Shown: piece by piece, positions 25,430-32,956 of the stretch
Numbering within the stretch: the first letter of the stretch is position 1
How the letters are laid out: every line of letters begins with the position of its first letter
Assembly (NCBI GenBank): GCA_024638445.1
Contig: JAHEKH010000019.1
Coordinates: 1 to 32,956 of the forward strand
DNA from: Gammaproteobacteria bacterium
GTDB taxonomy: Bacteria > Pseudomonadota > Gammaproteobacteria > Steroidobacterales > JABDKV01
Reading direction: 5' to 3'
DNA length: 32,956 nt
Position numbers and translations under genes: made by a program
The notes under the pieces: model-generated
What the model was told of the DNA's origin: nothing
Databases searched by the model: none
What the model saw: the letters and a program-made list of their open reading frames with translations, nothing else

Positions 25430-25702
25430 ATGCTTGCAGAAACTGAGGGCATGAACCTCGACAGCATGTACGGCCAGAATCACGACGTCTATCACGAATT
25501 TCCCGAATACGCCGAACAAATAGACAGCCTGAAAAAAGTAGATCTCGACTTCGCCAAACTTGTCGACGACTACACAAAGATCAACAGGGAAGTCATCCGA
25601 ATCGAACAATGCGTGGAACCACGCGACCACTACTACCTCGAAGAACTCAAGAAGAAGCGCCTGGTACACAAAGACAGGCTTTATGCTTTTCTGCACGGCT
25701 AA
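25430..25702 (+). CDS. DUF465 / YdcH family small protein
   Basis: This 90-residue helical, highly charged protein contains HDVYHEFPEYAEQIDSLK followed by a central coiled-coil-like helix and LEELKKKRLVHKDRLYAFL. That is the DUF465/YdcH pattern, common in Proteobacteria with no established function. The ATG at 25430 follows a very strong AAGGAGG at nine bases, which suggests high expression and excludes the longer upstream reading. A strong intrinsic terminator follows 28 bases after the stop, so it is transcribed mainly as a single gene. Confidence 0.88.
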   Translation: MLAETEGMNLDSMYGQNHDVYHEFPEYAEQIDSLKKVDLDFAKLVDDYTKINREVIRIEQCVEPRDHYYLEELKKKRLVHKDRLYAFLHG

Positions 25703-25730
25703 TGCAGCCGTCTCCGCACTAACAACGAGA

Positions 25731-25759
25731 AAACCAGGCCCGGGCGGGCCTGGTTTTTT
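25731..25759 (+). terminator. Strong intrinsic terminator after the DUF465 gene
   Basis: An 11-bp perfect stem (25731-25741 with 25746-25756) has a GGGC tetraloop, and its T-run continues to 25759. It ends only five bases before the ATG of the Mut7-C gene, so it also lies directly in front of the Mut7-C-lon unit. Confidence 0.9.
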
Positions 25760-25764
25760 GTTGC

Positions 25765-26526
25765 ATGTCTGACGCACACGAGCCGCTGGAGCGCCGGGCG
25801 GAGTTCAGGTTTTACGAAGAGCTCAACGACTTCCTGCCGGCCCGGCGGCAGCGCCGGCCATTCTTTCACACGTTTACCGGCACGCCGGCTGTCAAGGACC
25901 TGATCGAGTCGCTGGGTGTACCGCATACGGAGATCGACCTGATCCTGGTCGGCGACGAGCCGGTCAGCTTCTCGCACCGGATCGAAGGAGGCGAACGGAT
26001 CGCGGTATTCCCGGTTTTCGAGCGCTTCGATATTTCGCCCGCCAACCGGCTGCGACCGCGGCCCCTGAGGCGCAGCCGATTCGTGCTCGATGTTCATCTC
26101 GGCAAGCTGGCCCGCCTGCTGCGACTGGCCGGCATCGACTGTGTCTATGACAAGGCGTTCGACGATCTCGACGTAATCGAGATGGCCAGCAGCGAGAAGC
26201 GCACGATCCTCAGCCGCGATCGTGCGCTGCTGAAGAACGGCAAGGTCACTCACGGCTACTGGGTCCGCGCCACCGACCCGCCGGGCCAGCTACGTGAAAT
26301 CGTCGAGGCGTTCGATCTGCGCAGAGCGCTCAGTCCTTTCTCACGCTGCATGGAATGCAACGGACGGTTGCGCAAGGCGGACGACGCGGACGTCATGGAC
26401 CAGGTGCCGTTTGCCGTACTGGTGGCGTTTGACGACTTCTGGCGCTGCGAATCCTGTGGCCGCGTCTACTGGCAGGGCTCGCACTATGCGACGCTGGCCG
26501 CAATCCTCGAAGAATATTCAGGCTGA
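25765..26526 (+). CDS. Mut7-C RNase-like protein with ubiquitin-like N-terminus
   Basis: This 253-residue protein has three parts. A ubiquitin/ThiS-like domain (about 10-90) contains FYEELNDFLP and HTFTGTPAVKDLIESLGVP. A PIN-like Mut7-C nuclease domain starts at about 104 with FVLDVHLGKLARLLRLAGID (Asp109) and contains TILSRDRALL with Asp152. The end has a zinc ribbon with Cys195, Cys198, Cys228 and Cys231. The acidic positions fit a metal-dependent RNase, known for the family only from fold prediction. No ribosome-binding site precedes the ATG, because the terminator T-run occupies that position. It probably shares a transcript with lon, which starts 13 bases after its stop. Confidence 0.9.
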   Translation: MSDAHEPLERRAEFRFYEELNDFLPARRQRRPFFHTFTGTPAVKDLIESLGVPHTEIDLILVGDEPVSFSHRIEGGERIAVFPVFERFDISPANRLRPRPLRRSRFVLDVHLGKLARLLRLAGIDCVYDKAFDDLDVIEMASSEKRTILSRDRALLKNGKVTHGYWVRATDPPGQLREIVEAFDLRRALSPFSRCMECNGRLRKADDADVMDQVPFAVLVAFDDFWRCESCGRVYWQGSHYATLAAILEEYSG

Positions 26527-26539
26527 TACAATCGCTGCA

Positions 26540-28933
26540 ATGGACATCGAGCACGACAGGGTGCTGAACCCGGACGAGGACGCCCCCAAACCCGGCAGCG
26601 GGCTGGTGCTGGCCAGCGAGACGCTGCCGCCGACGATCAACCTGCTTCCGGTAGAGACGCGGCCTTTCTTTCCCGGCCAGGCCATTCCCCTGGTAATCGG
26701 CGAGCGCTGGGAACCGACGATCCGCGCGGTAATGAATACCGAACAGAATATTGTCGGCGTGCTGCTGTTGCGGGACGACGCGGCGAGCTTGCCCACGCCC
26801 ACGGATTTTCACCGCATGGGTACCGCCTGCCGGATCCACCGGGTGCAGAAGGCGGATAACCAGCTGCAGGTGCTGATCGAAGGACTGCAGCGATTCCGCA
26901 TCAGCGAGTGGATCTCCCGCAAGCAGCCCTACACCGCGAGCGTCACCTACTTTCCCGAGACACGTTATGCCGATGTCCAGGAAATCAAGGGCTACGCGGT
27001 GGCCATCATCAACACGATCAAGGAGCTGTTGCCGCTAAACCCGCTGTACGGCGAGGAGCTGCAGCTGTTCCTGCAGCACTTCAACCCTAACGAACCCTCG
27101 CAGCTCGCCGATTTTGCAGCCGCGCTGACGACCGCCAGCCGCAAGGAGCTGCAGGACGTGCTTGAAACGGTGCGCATCCTGCCGAGGCTGGAAAAAGTGC
27201 TGAGCCTCATCAACAAGGAGCTGGAGGTTGCGCGTTCGCAGATGGCGATACGCAAGCAGGTCGAGGAAGAAATCCAGGGCCGGCAGCGCGAAATGTTCCT
27301 GCGCGAGCAACTCAAGGCAATCCAGAAAGAGCTGGGCATCTCCAAGGACGACCGGACCGCAGAGCTGGACGAGTTTCGGGCACGGATCGCCGAACTCGAG
27401 GTCCCGGAACACGCCCAGCGCCGGCTCGACGAGGAAATGAAAAAGCTCGGGATGCTGGAAACCGGGTCCCCCGAATATGCCGTGACCCGCAACTACCTCG
27501 ACTGGCTGACGTCTCTGCCGTGGGGGGTGCACACCGAGGACCAGTTCGACCTGGCCCGTGCCCGCAAGGTGCTGGACCGGGATCACGAGTCGCTGGACGA
27601 TGTAAAACAGCGGATCATCGAGTTTCTCGGTGTCGGCATCATGCGGGGCGAAATCACCGGCTCCATCCTGCTGCTGGTCGGACCGCCCGGTGTCGGCAAG
27701 ACCTCGCTGGGACGCTCGATAGCCGAGGCGCTCGGACGACGCTTCTACCGGTTCTCTGTTGGCGGCATGCGCGACGAAGCGGAGATCAAGGGTCACCGGC
27801 GCACCTACATTGGCGCGATGCCCGGCAAGTTCATCCAGGGCATCAAGGAAACCGGTTCAGCCAACCCGGTCATCATGCTCGATGAGATCGACAAGGTCGG
27901 CGCCTCCTATCGCGGCGACCCCGCATCGGCTTTACTGGAAGTTCTGGATCCGGAACAGAATGACTCGTTCCTCGATCACTACCTGGACGTCAGATTCGAC
28001 CTGTCAAAGGTGCTCTTCGTCTGCACCGCCAACCAGCTCGACACGATACCCGGGCCGCTCCTCGACCGGATGGAGATGATACGACTGTCCGGTTATCTCA
28101 CGACCGAGAAGCTGGCCATTGCCCGACGCCACCTGTTGCCGCGGCAAATGAAGCGTGCCGGCATCAACCGCAGCCAGCTGCGGGTCGACCGCGCAGCCCT
28201 GAGAGCCATTATCGAGGGTTACGCGCGCGAGGCCGGCGTCCGCAAGCTGGAAAAGAAGATCGGGGCGATCGTTCGCAAGGCGGTTATCGAGCTGCTGGAC
28301 AACGCGGAAACACCGATCAGGGTCCGCAAGGATGACGTCGTGCATTACCTCGGTCGTCCCGATTTTCGCGCCGGCAAGCGGCTCAGCGGCATCGGTATCG
28401 TGACCGGGCTGGCGTGGACGCCGCTGGGCGGCGACACGCTGGCGATCGAGGCTACCAAAATTCATGAGCACAGCCGCGGCCTCAAGCTGACCGGCCAGCT
28501 CGGCAGCGTCATGAAAGAATCCGCAGAAATTGCCTACAGTTATGCCATGGCGCAGGCGAAGAAGCTCGGCGCCGGCAGCGAGTTTTTCGCAAAGGCCTTC
28601 GTTCACCTGCACGTCCCGGCCGGCGCGACCCCGAAGGACGGACCCAGCGCAGGCATCACGATGACTACTGCACTGCTGTCACTTGCCTTGCGCCGTCGCG
28701 TACCGGTCTCTCTGGCAATGACCGGCGAGATTACGCTGACCGGGCGGGTGCTGCCGGTGGGCGGCATTCGCGAGAAAGTCGTCGCCGCCCGGCGCGCCAG
28801 GGTCAAGACGATCATCATGCCACAGGCCAATGAGGGCGATTTCGAAGAACTGCCCGACTACGTCCGCCGTGGCATCACCGCACACTTCGTCAGCAGGTAC
28901 ACCGAGGTCGCCCGGATCGTCTTTCCGGACTGA
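26540..28933 (+). CDS. lon: ATP-dependent protease Lon
   Basis: This 797-residue serine protease of the cytoplasm degrades misfolded and regulatory proteins. It has the full LonA layout. An N-terminal substrate-binding domain (about 30-225) begins INLLPVETRPFFPGQAIPL. The AAA+ module has Walker A GPPGVGKT at 381-388 and Walker B IMLDEID ending at 451. The protease domain has catalytic Ser703 in PKDGPSAG and Lys746 in GGIREKVVAARRA. A coiled-coil segment precedes the AAA+ module. The ATG at 26540 matches the family N-terminus; the reading frame is open 82 codons further up, inside the Mut7-C gene, and that part is discarded. No ribosome-binding site or heat-shock promoter was recognised between the two genes, so it depends on the upstream transcript or on a promoter inside Mut7-C. 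Confidence 0.98.
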   Translation: MDIEHDRVLNPDEDAPKPGSGLVLASETLPPTINLLPVETRPFFPGQAIPLVIGERWEPTIRAVMNTEQNIVGVLLLRDDAASLPTPTDFHRMGTACRIHRVQKADNQLQVLIEGLQRFRISEWISRKQPYTASVTYFPETRYADVQEIKGYAVAIINTIKELLPLNPLYGEELQLFLQHFNPNEPSQLADFAAALTTASRKELQDVLETVRILPRLEKVLSLINKELEVARSQMAIRKQVEEEIQGRQREMFLREQLKAIQKELGISKDDRTAELDEFRARIAELEVPEHAQRRLDEEMKKLGMLETGSPEYAVTRNYLDWLTSLPWGVHTEDQFDLARARKVLDRDHESLDDVKQRIIEFLGVGIMRGEITGSILLLVGPPGVGKTSLGRSIAEALGRRFYRFSVGGMRDEAEIKGHRRTYIGAMPGKFIQGIKETGSANPVIMLDEIDKVGASYRGDPASALLEVLDPEQNDSFLDHYLDVRFDLSKVLFVCTANQLDTIPGPLLDRMEMIRLSGYLTTEKLAIARRHLLPRQMKRAGINRSQLRVDRAALRAIIEGYAREAGVRKLEKKIGAIVRKAVIELLDNAETPIRVRKDDVVHYLGRPDFRAGKRLSGIGIVTGLAWTPLGGDTLAIEATKIHEHSRGLKLTGQLGSVMKESAEIAYSYAMAQAKKLGAGSEFFAKAFVHLHVPAGATPKDGPSAGITMTTALLSLALRRRVPVSLAMTGEITLTGRVLPVGGIREKVVAARRARVKTIIMPQANEGDFEELPDYVRRGITAHFVSRYTEVARIVFPD

Positions 28934-28947
28934 ACGCCGGCAGCGGC

Positions 28948-29490
28948 TCAGGTTACGAGATCGGCGAAAGGACAGGCCATAAGGTCGTCCGTTTGCTGAT
29001 CGCTGCCGAGCATAAAGGCGAGCGTGCCCACCTTGCGAAACCCGATCTTACGGTAGTAGCTCACGGCGCGGGCGTTATGCTCCCAGACGCCGAGCCATAG
29101 TGTTTTCGTTTCGCACTGCAGGGCATACGCGGACAGAGCCTTCAGCAGCGCCGGTGCTGCACCGCGGCCCTGCCAGGGTGCGCCCACGTAGTAACGGCGT
29201 ATTTCCAGTGCTCCTTCCGGCTCGATACACAGCGGCGGTTTCGACTGCCACAGCTCCAGGTAACCGGCCAGCTCCTCGCCGTCGAAACACAGGATGGTAT
29301 GGGCTGCCGGGTCCAGCAGGATCTCTCGTTCGCGCCTGACGCTGAATGCGTTCTCGACGTAGAGGTCCATGTCGCTCGCAGCGTTATACTGCACAAAAGT
29401 CTCGCGAAAGACCGCTTCGGCGAAACCGGCCACGAGTTCGGCGTCCTCGATCGTGGCCACCCGGATACGATAGTCGATCATGCTGTTCAT
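28948..29490 (-). CDS. GNAT family N-acetyltransferase
   Basis: This 180-residue acetyl-CoA-dependent acetyltransferase shows motif A as IRRYYVGAPWQGRGAAPALLKAL, with the pyrophosphate loop QGRGAA. Motif B reads LWLGVWEHNARAVSYYRKIGFRKVG, the typical C-terminal GNAT signature. The substrate is unknown. An in-frame ATG three codons later is an alternative start. It is the last gene of a closely spaced minus-strand run, 14 bases after the S-adenosylhomocysteine hydrolase gene, and ends 14 bases from the convergent lon gene. Confidence 0.92.
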   Translation of the reverse strand: MNSMIDYRIRVATIEDAELVAGFAEAVFRETFVQYNAASDMDLYVENAFSVRREREILLDPAAHTILCFDGEELAGYLELWQSKPPLCIEPEGALEIRRYYVGAPWQGRGAAPALLKALSAYALQCETKTLWLGVWEHNARAVSYYRKIGFRKVGTLAFMLGSDQQTDDLMACPFADLVT

Positions 29491-29504
29491 CGGTCTGTAA
29501 GCCT

Positions 29505-30728
29505 TTAAATTGGCCGGTCGATTGAGATACCCAGGGACTCGAGCTTGAGCCGGGCGACCGTCGCATCGATAGCGTCAGGCACCGGGTAAACACCGGGCGC
29601 CAGTTGCTCGCCCGTTGCCAGCAGGCGGGCACACAGCGCCTGGAGCGCAAAGCTGGTATCCATTATTTCCGCCGGGTGGCCGTCGGCGCAGGCGATATTA
29701 ACAATGTTGCCGTCCCCGAGCAGGTAAACGGTGTTGCCGGAGGCCAGCGTATAGCCGCGCACGCCCGGTGCCACCTGCTGTTCGTCCTGCGCCAGTGCGT
29801 GCAACGCCTCGACGTCGACCTCGTCACGAAAATGGCCGGCGTTGGCGACGATGACCCCATCGCGCATCGCCTCGAAGTGCGCCTTGCGTAACGTGGCCTG
29901 CACCCCGGTTGCGGTCAGCACGACGTCGGCGGCCGCGCAGGCCTCGATCAGGGGCATAACCCGGTAGCCCATCATGTGCGCCTCGACAGCCTTGACCGGG
30001 TCGATCTCGCTGACGACCACGCTGGCACCCAGTCCGGCTGCACGCAGCGCACAGCCGTTGCCGCACCAGCCATAGCCGACGATGGTGACCGTCTTGCCGG
30101 CCAGCACCAGGTTCGTGCTGCGCATGAAGGCATCCCAGACCGACTGTCCGGTGCCGTGCACGTTGTCGAACAGGTGCTTGCAACGGGCATCGTTGATCAA
30201 CAGCACCGGAAGCTCGAGCGCACCGGCGGCAGCACGTTCGCGAGCCCGCGTCACACCGGTTGTCGTTTCCTCGCATACGCCCAGGACACCGGCCAGCAGC
30301 GCCTGCCGGCTGTCGTGCAGGAGTTCCACGACATCGCCGCCATCGTCGATCACGATCGCGGGTTCGATATCCAGCGCCATGTTCAGGTAGCGGCGCATTT
30401 CGTTCGGCGTAGCGCCGTGCCGCGCGTAGACGTGCAGCCCGAGGGCGTCCAGCGCAGCGACGACATCATCCTTGGTCGAATCGGGATTGCTTCCGGTCAC
30501 CGCCACTCGCGCGCCACCGGCGGCCAGTACGAGCGCCAGGTAGGCCGTCTTGGCTTCGAGGTGCACGCACACGACAATGTTTTTGCCGGCAAACGGGCGG
30601 TTGGCGCGGAACTCGTCCTCCAGCCGGTTCAGCAGCGGCATGTTGCGCCGTACCCACTCGATCTTGCGTTGACCGGCTTCCGCCAGTTCGGGCTGGGCCA
30701 CGACGCCAGGTTGCAGGGTCAGGCTCAT
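29505..30728 (-). CDS. ahcY: S-adenosylhomocysteine hydrolase, short form
   Basis: This 407-residue NAD-dependent enzyme cleaves S-adenosylhomocysteine to adenosine and homocysteine, removing the by-product of methylation. Substrate residues are visible: the Asp pair of IDDGGD (128-132), Glu154 in CEETTTGV, and Lys184 and Asp188 in ARCKHLFDN. The NAD motif is GYGWCGNG at 218-225, with Asn where Lys or Arg is usual. The protein lacks the roughly 40-residue insert of the longer bacterial/eukaryotic type and resembles the short archaeal/Thermotoga-like type, ending ARLKLESLGISID. Its placement after glycosyltransferase genes is unusual. Spacing to the upstream lipoprotein gene is 15 bases. Confidence 0.9.
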   Translation of the reverse strand: MSLTLQPGVVAQPELAEAGQRKIEWVRRNMPLLNRLEDEFRANRPFAGKNIVVCVHLEAKTAYLALVLAAGGARVAVTGSNPDSTKDDVVAALDALGLHVYARHGATPNEMRRYLNMALDIEPAIVIDDGGDVVELLHDSRQALLAGVLGVCEETTTGVTRARERAAAGALELPVLLINDARCKHLFDNVHGTGQSVWDAFMRSTNLVLAGKTVTIVGYGWCGNGCALRAAGLGASVVVSEIDPVKAVEAHMMGYRVMPLIEACAAADVVLTATGVQATLRKAHFEAMRDGVIVANAGHFRDEVDVEALHALAQDEQQVAPGVRGYTLASGNTVYLLGDGNIVNIACADGHPAEIMDTSFALQALCARLLATGEQLAPGVYPVPDAIDATVARLKLESLGISIDRPI

Positions 30729-30743
30729 TCGGCTATCTCTCAG

Positions 30744-31196
30744 TCATTCTTCCGGACACCGGCAGCCACCCTTGTCGAGGACGACTCGCCAGGTGCCGTC
30801 ATCGTCCAGCCGCCAGACGGAGGTAAAGACGCCCAGACCCCGGCCCTCGGCATTCCACACCGGGCCGCTGCTCAGCGCCAGCCTGCCGCCGCCGCTCACC
30901 ATCACTCGCTCCGGCTTCCAGGCAAACGGTGCTTGCTCTGCCTCGAAAAAACGCGCCCAGTAGGCCTTGACCGCCTCGGCACCACGCAGCGGCTCGGCGC
31001 CGGTGAGAAATACGGCATCGCTTGCGATAAACGTCGAGAAAGCGGCGAAGTCACGGCGCTCCATCGTTGCCGCGAAGGCGCGTTCCCGGTCGGCAACGTC
31101 TGCCTCGAGACGGTCTGTTGCCATCGGCAGCCCTGTTGACACACAACCCGGGTACAACAGGACGGTTAGCAATAGAAGAATGCTGCTTCTGATCAT
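30744..31196 (-). CDS. NTF2-like (DUF4440/SnoaL-type) lipoprotein
   Basis: This 150-residue protein has a lipoprotein signal ending LYPGC (Cys18) and an NTF2-fold domain of the DUF4440 type. RERAFAATMERRDFAAFSTFIASDAVFL, then LRGAEAVKAYWARFF and GTWRVVLDKG, are characteristic. The fold serves many small-molecule binding or enzymatic roles; no function can be assigned. A Cys pair near the C-terminus (GCRCPEE) could bind metal or form a disulfide (speculative). It sits 17 bases downstream of the glycosyltransferase gene, in the middle of the five-gene minus-strand run. Confidence 0.88.
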   Translation of the reverse strand: MIRSSILLLLTVLLYPGCVSTGLPMATDRLEADVADRERAFAATMERRDFAAFSTFIASDAVFLTGAEPLRGAEAVKAYWARFFEAEQAPFAWKPERVMVSGGGRLALSSGPVWNAEGRGLGVFTSVWRLDDDGTWRVVLDKGGCRCPEE

Positions 31197-31213
31197 CGTA
31201 TTCCCCGGGTCCG

Positions 31214-31999
31214 TCAGGTGGACAGCGTTTCGTCAGTGTCCTCGCGTTGCGCGATGTAGCGCTTGATGTACTTCAGGCGAGTGTAATACGCCTCGAGGTA
31301 AGCCATAACCAGCCCGCGCCAGCCATCCAGGAAGCCATGCTTGATGACGTAAACCCGAAAAAACCGCCAGGCGGGATTGAACAGGATATGCCGCAGACCG
31401 GCCCGCTTACCCCGCTTCTCGAGACTGCGCGCCATGACCGTCGTGTAGTTGTCGATAGTCGCCAGGTGTTCGGCAAAACTGCGGTAGGGATGATGCAGCA
31501 GGTCGCCACGCAGCTCGCCGGCGTCGCCTTCGAGTTCGACCTTGTCATGCGGATCGTGCCCGCCCCAGCGACCGCGGCGTCGGTCGAACAGCCGCAGCTG
31601 ACGGTCGGGATACCAGGAACCATGACGCAAATAGCGATTCAGGTACCGCGAGCAGCGCGGCATGCGATAGCCGGGCCGTTCGCCGAATCCGGTATCCCGC
31701 AGCGACAGGATTTCAGCCCGCAGTGGATCGCTGATTCGTTCGTCTGCATCTACGCAAAGGACCCAGTCGTGACTGGCCTGGCGGATAGTAAATTCTTTCT
31801 GAGCGACATGTCCGGGCCAGTCGCGCTCAATTACCCGCGCACCGAGATTTGCCGCGACTTCACGGGTCCGGTCTGCCGAACGCGAGTCAACCACAACGAC
31901 TTCATCGCAGAAATCCAGCGACGCGATGCAGTCGCCGATGCGGTCTTCTTCGTTAAACGCAATGATGCAGGCGCTGAGCCCGGGGTGGTTGCTGGTCAT
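31214..31999 (-). CDS. Family 2 glycosyltransferase (WaaE-like)
   Basis: This 261-residue GT-A fold enzyme has an N-terminal nucleotide-sugar binding segment, LSACIIAFNEEDRIGDCIASL, DSRSADRT, and the metal-binding DxD as Asp84-Ala-Asp86 in CVDADERI. The segment RLFDRRRGRWGGHDPHDKVEL and the helical C-terminus match the WaaE/KdtX group, which adds a beta-linked hexose to the LPS inner core. The acceptor here is inferred from family only. It follows the GT4-like gene by 36 bases and is probably in the same envelope-glycan operon. Confidence 0.92.
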   Translation of the reverse strand: MTSNHPGLSACIIAFNEEDRIGDCIASLDFCDEVVVVDSRSADRTREVAANLGARVIERDWPGHVAQKEFTIRQASHDWVLCVDADERISDPLRAEILSLRDTGFGERPGYRMPRCSRYLNRYLRHGSWYPDRQLRLFDRRRGRWGGHDPHDKVELEGDAGELRGDLLHHPYRSFAEHLATIDNYTTVMARSLEKRGKRAGLRHILFNPAWRFFRVYVIKHGFLDGWRGLVMAYLEAYYTRLKYIKRYIAQREDTDETLST

Positions 32000-32035
32000 C
32001 GAGTCATTACACAGCTTCTCGTCGCGGGAAGCGTA

Positions 32036-32923
32036 TCACGACTCTTCACCGGCGATTTCCTCGTAAATGGCGCGGTAGTCCCTGGCCATGGCGGCGGCCG
32101 AGTAACGCGCCGCCTGCTCGCGCGCGCCCGCACCGAGCCGCAGCCGCAGGGGTTCGTCGTCGAGCAAAGACCGCAGCCGGTCACCGAACTGGGATGTGTT
32201 CCCCGCCTCGAACAGAAGTCCGTTAACACCGTCCGTGACGATCTCGGGTATGCCACCGACGGCAGCCGCCACGACCGGCACACCAAACGACATTGCCTCG
32301 AGTATGGCCGAACCCAGCCCCTCGTAACGCGATGGGTATACGAGCACATCCATCGCCGCATAGACGTTGGCGACGTTATCGATCCAGCCGCTGAACTCCA
32401 CATTGGCGAGAGTAGCGGCTTCCTGGCGCAACAGTGCCTCGTCCCGGCCTTGCCCCAGCAGCCTGAAACTGACGCCGGGGTGCGTCCGGATCAGCTGGCG
32501 GGCCACCTCGAGCGTCAGCAGTTGCCCCTTGTGCGCATCGTGCAGTTCACCGACCTGGCCAATGACCCACCGTGCTCCACCCCGGAATTCTTCTGCAGCC
32601 CCCGGGTCGGCATGGAGTGCCGGCACGCAGTCATGCACGGTCAGCAGCCGCAGGCTGCCGTCCAGCTTCCGCAGACCCTCGGCTATCGCGTCGGACACGC
32701 TGACGACCCGGGACGCGCGCCGATAACAGCGCAAGGCACCCGCCGAGGGCGCTTGCGGAATTCTGCGTGTCACCAGGAAAGGCGTGCCGGACAGCAGGTT
32801 GCGCAATGCCGCGGTTTGCGCGCTGCGCCCTTCGTGCACGTGCAGAAGATCGAAGCTGCCGTCGCCAGACGCCAGACGCCAGACGGTGGTTGAATCGGTA
32901 AAACGCCTACTCAGCACCTCCAC
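32036..32923 (-). CDS. Family 4 glycosyltransferase, N-terminus short or interrupted
   Basis: The 295-residue reading covers most of a GT-B glycosyltransferase: acceptor-side segments FDLLHVHEGRSAQ and PFLVTRRIP, the linker VVSVSDAIAEGLRKL, and the donor site GWIDNVANVYAAMDVLVYPSRYEGLGSAILEAMSFGVPVVA with the GT4 Glu-x7-Glu pattern. Typical members have 50-60 more residues at the start, with a glycine-rich loop for the acceptor. Here the frame is blocked by TGA at 32951-32953, although residues between that stop and the first GTG (32923) still read like protein (SHAAQSVEVL). The gene is thus truncated, frameshifted or affected by a sequence-end error. The GTG start has no ribosome-binding site. 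Confidence 0.75.
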   Translation of the reverse strand: MEVLSRRFTDSTTVWRLASGDGSFDLLHVHEGRSAQTAALRNLLSGTPFLVTRRIPQAPSAGALRCYRRASRVVSVSDAIAEGLRKLDGSLRLLTVHDCVPALHADPGAAEEFRGGARWVIGQVGELHDAHKGQLLTLEVARQLIRTHPGVSFRLLGQGRDEALLRQEAATLANVEFSGWIDNVANVYAAMDVLVYPSRYEGLGSAILEAMSFGVPVVAAAVGGIPEIVTDGVNGLLFEAGNTSQFGDRLRSLLDDEPLRLRLGAGAREQAARYSAAAMARDYRAIYEEIAGEES

Positions 32924-32956
32924 GCTCTGGGCAGCGTGGCTACGAGTGGCTCACTC

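Noticed and set aside
26294-26539. N-terminal extension of Lon by 82 codons
   Set aside because: It lies entirely within the Mut7-C gene in another frame and does not resemble Lon; the family N-terminus starts after 26540.
31247-32893. A 548-codon open frame on the plus strand opposite the glycosyltransferases
   Set aside because: It spans two well-supported genes on the other strand and the gap between them, its product is rich in Arg/Gln/Pro without motifs, and such frames are common opposite genes in GC-rich DNA.

Overview
The window is GC-rich by eye, densely packed chromosomal DNA from a Proteobacterium, most likely a gammaproteobacterium. The evidence is a close CRP homologue that keeps CRP-type DNA-recognition residues, a type II (GltA-like) citrate synthase, Lon, a DUF465/YdcH protein, a DUF3187 protein and a WaaE-like LPS glycosyltransferase. 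The many exported or lipid-anchored enzymes (M1 peptidase, sorbosone-dehydrogenase-like propeller, beta-repeat protein) would fit an environmental marine or soil lineage, but the genus cannot be read from the sequence. No tRNA, rRNA, CRISPR array, IS element or phage gene was found.

Layout. 1-262: two copies of a REP-like hairpin repeat, the second starting at the stop codon of a sodium:solute symporter (minus strand). A fused 5-oxoprolinase/hydantoinase runs the other way. 5313-7743: citrate synthase, then a small acidic protein and CRP in one operon. 7862-9747: histone-deacetylase-family amidohydrolase and DUF3187 protein, start/stop overlapped. 9731-12044: M1 aminopeptidase lipoprotein preceded by an FHA protein. 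12260-14692: membrane GGDEF-EAL protein. 14754-17430: aldo/keto reductase, an exported methyltransferase-like protein, and a membrane-anchored thioredoxin-fold protein. 17431-20892: four minus-strand genes (two unknown, translationally coupled; a beta-propeller dehydrogenase; a DUF4097-like repeat protein). 21152-23200: EF-G-like GTPase. 23197-25702: DUF819 permease, ankyrin protein, DUF465 protein. 25765-28933: Mut7-C RNase-like protein and Lon. 28948-32923: a minus-strand run of two glycosyltransferases, an NTF2-like lipoprotein, a short-form S-adenosylhomocysteine hydrolase and a GNAT acetyltransferase.

Three points tie the region together. First, the window encodes CRP and carries three intergenic palindromes resembling CRP sites. 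Two of them sit about 42 bp upstream of a plausible start point, in front of the GGDEF-EAL gene and of the unknown gene pair, which suggests a local cAMP-CRP circuit. Second, every convergent gene pair overlaps or nearly touches (twice as CTAG, sharing the two stop codons), with no visible intrinsic terminator between them. Third, the only strong intrinsic terminator lies directly against the Mut7-C start codon, so the Mut7-C-lon transcript must either read through it or begin within a few bases of the gene.

No clear-cut new defence or biosynthetic system is visible. The best candidates for undescribed biology are the coupled unknown pair at 19613-20892 with its CRP-like promoter, the large hairpin repeat with a conserved loop at the left edge, and the small acidic protein encoded just before crp.
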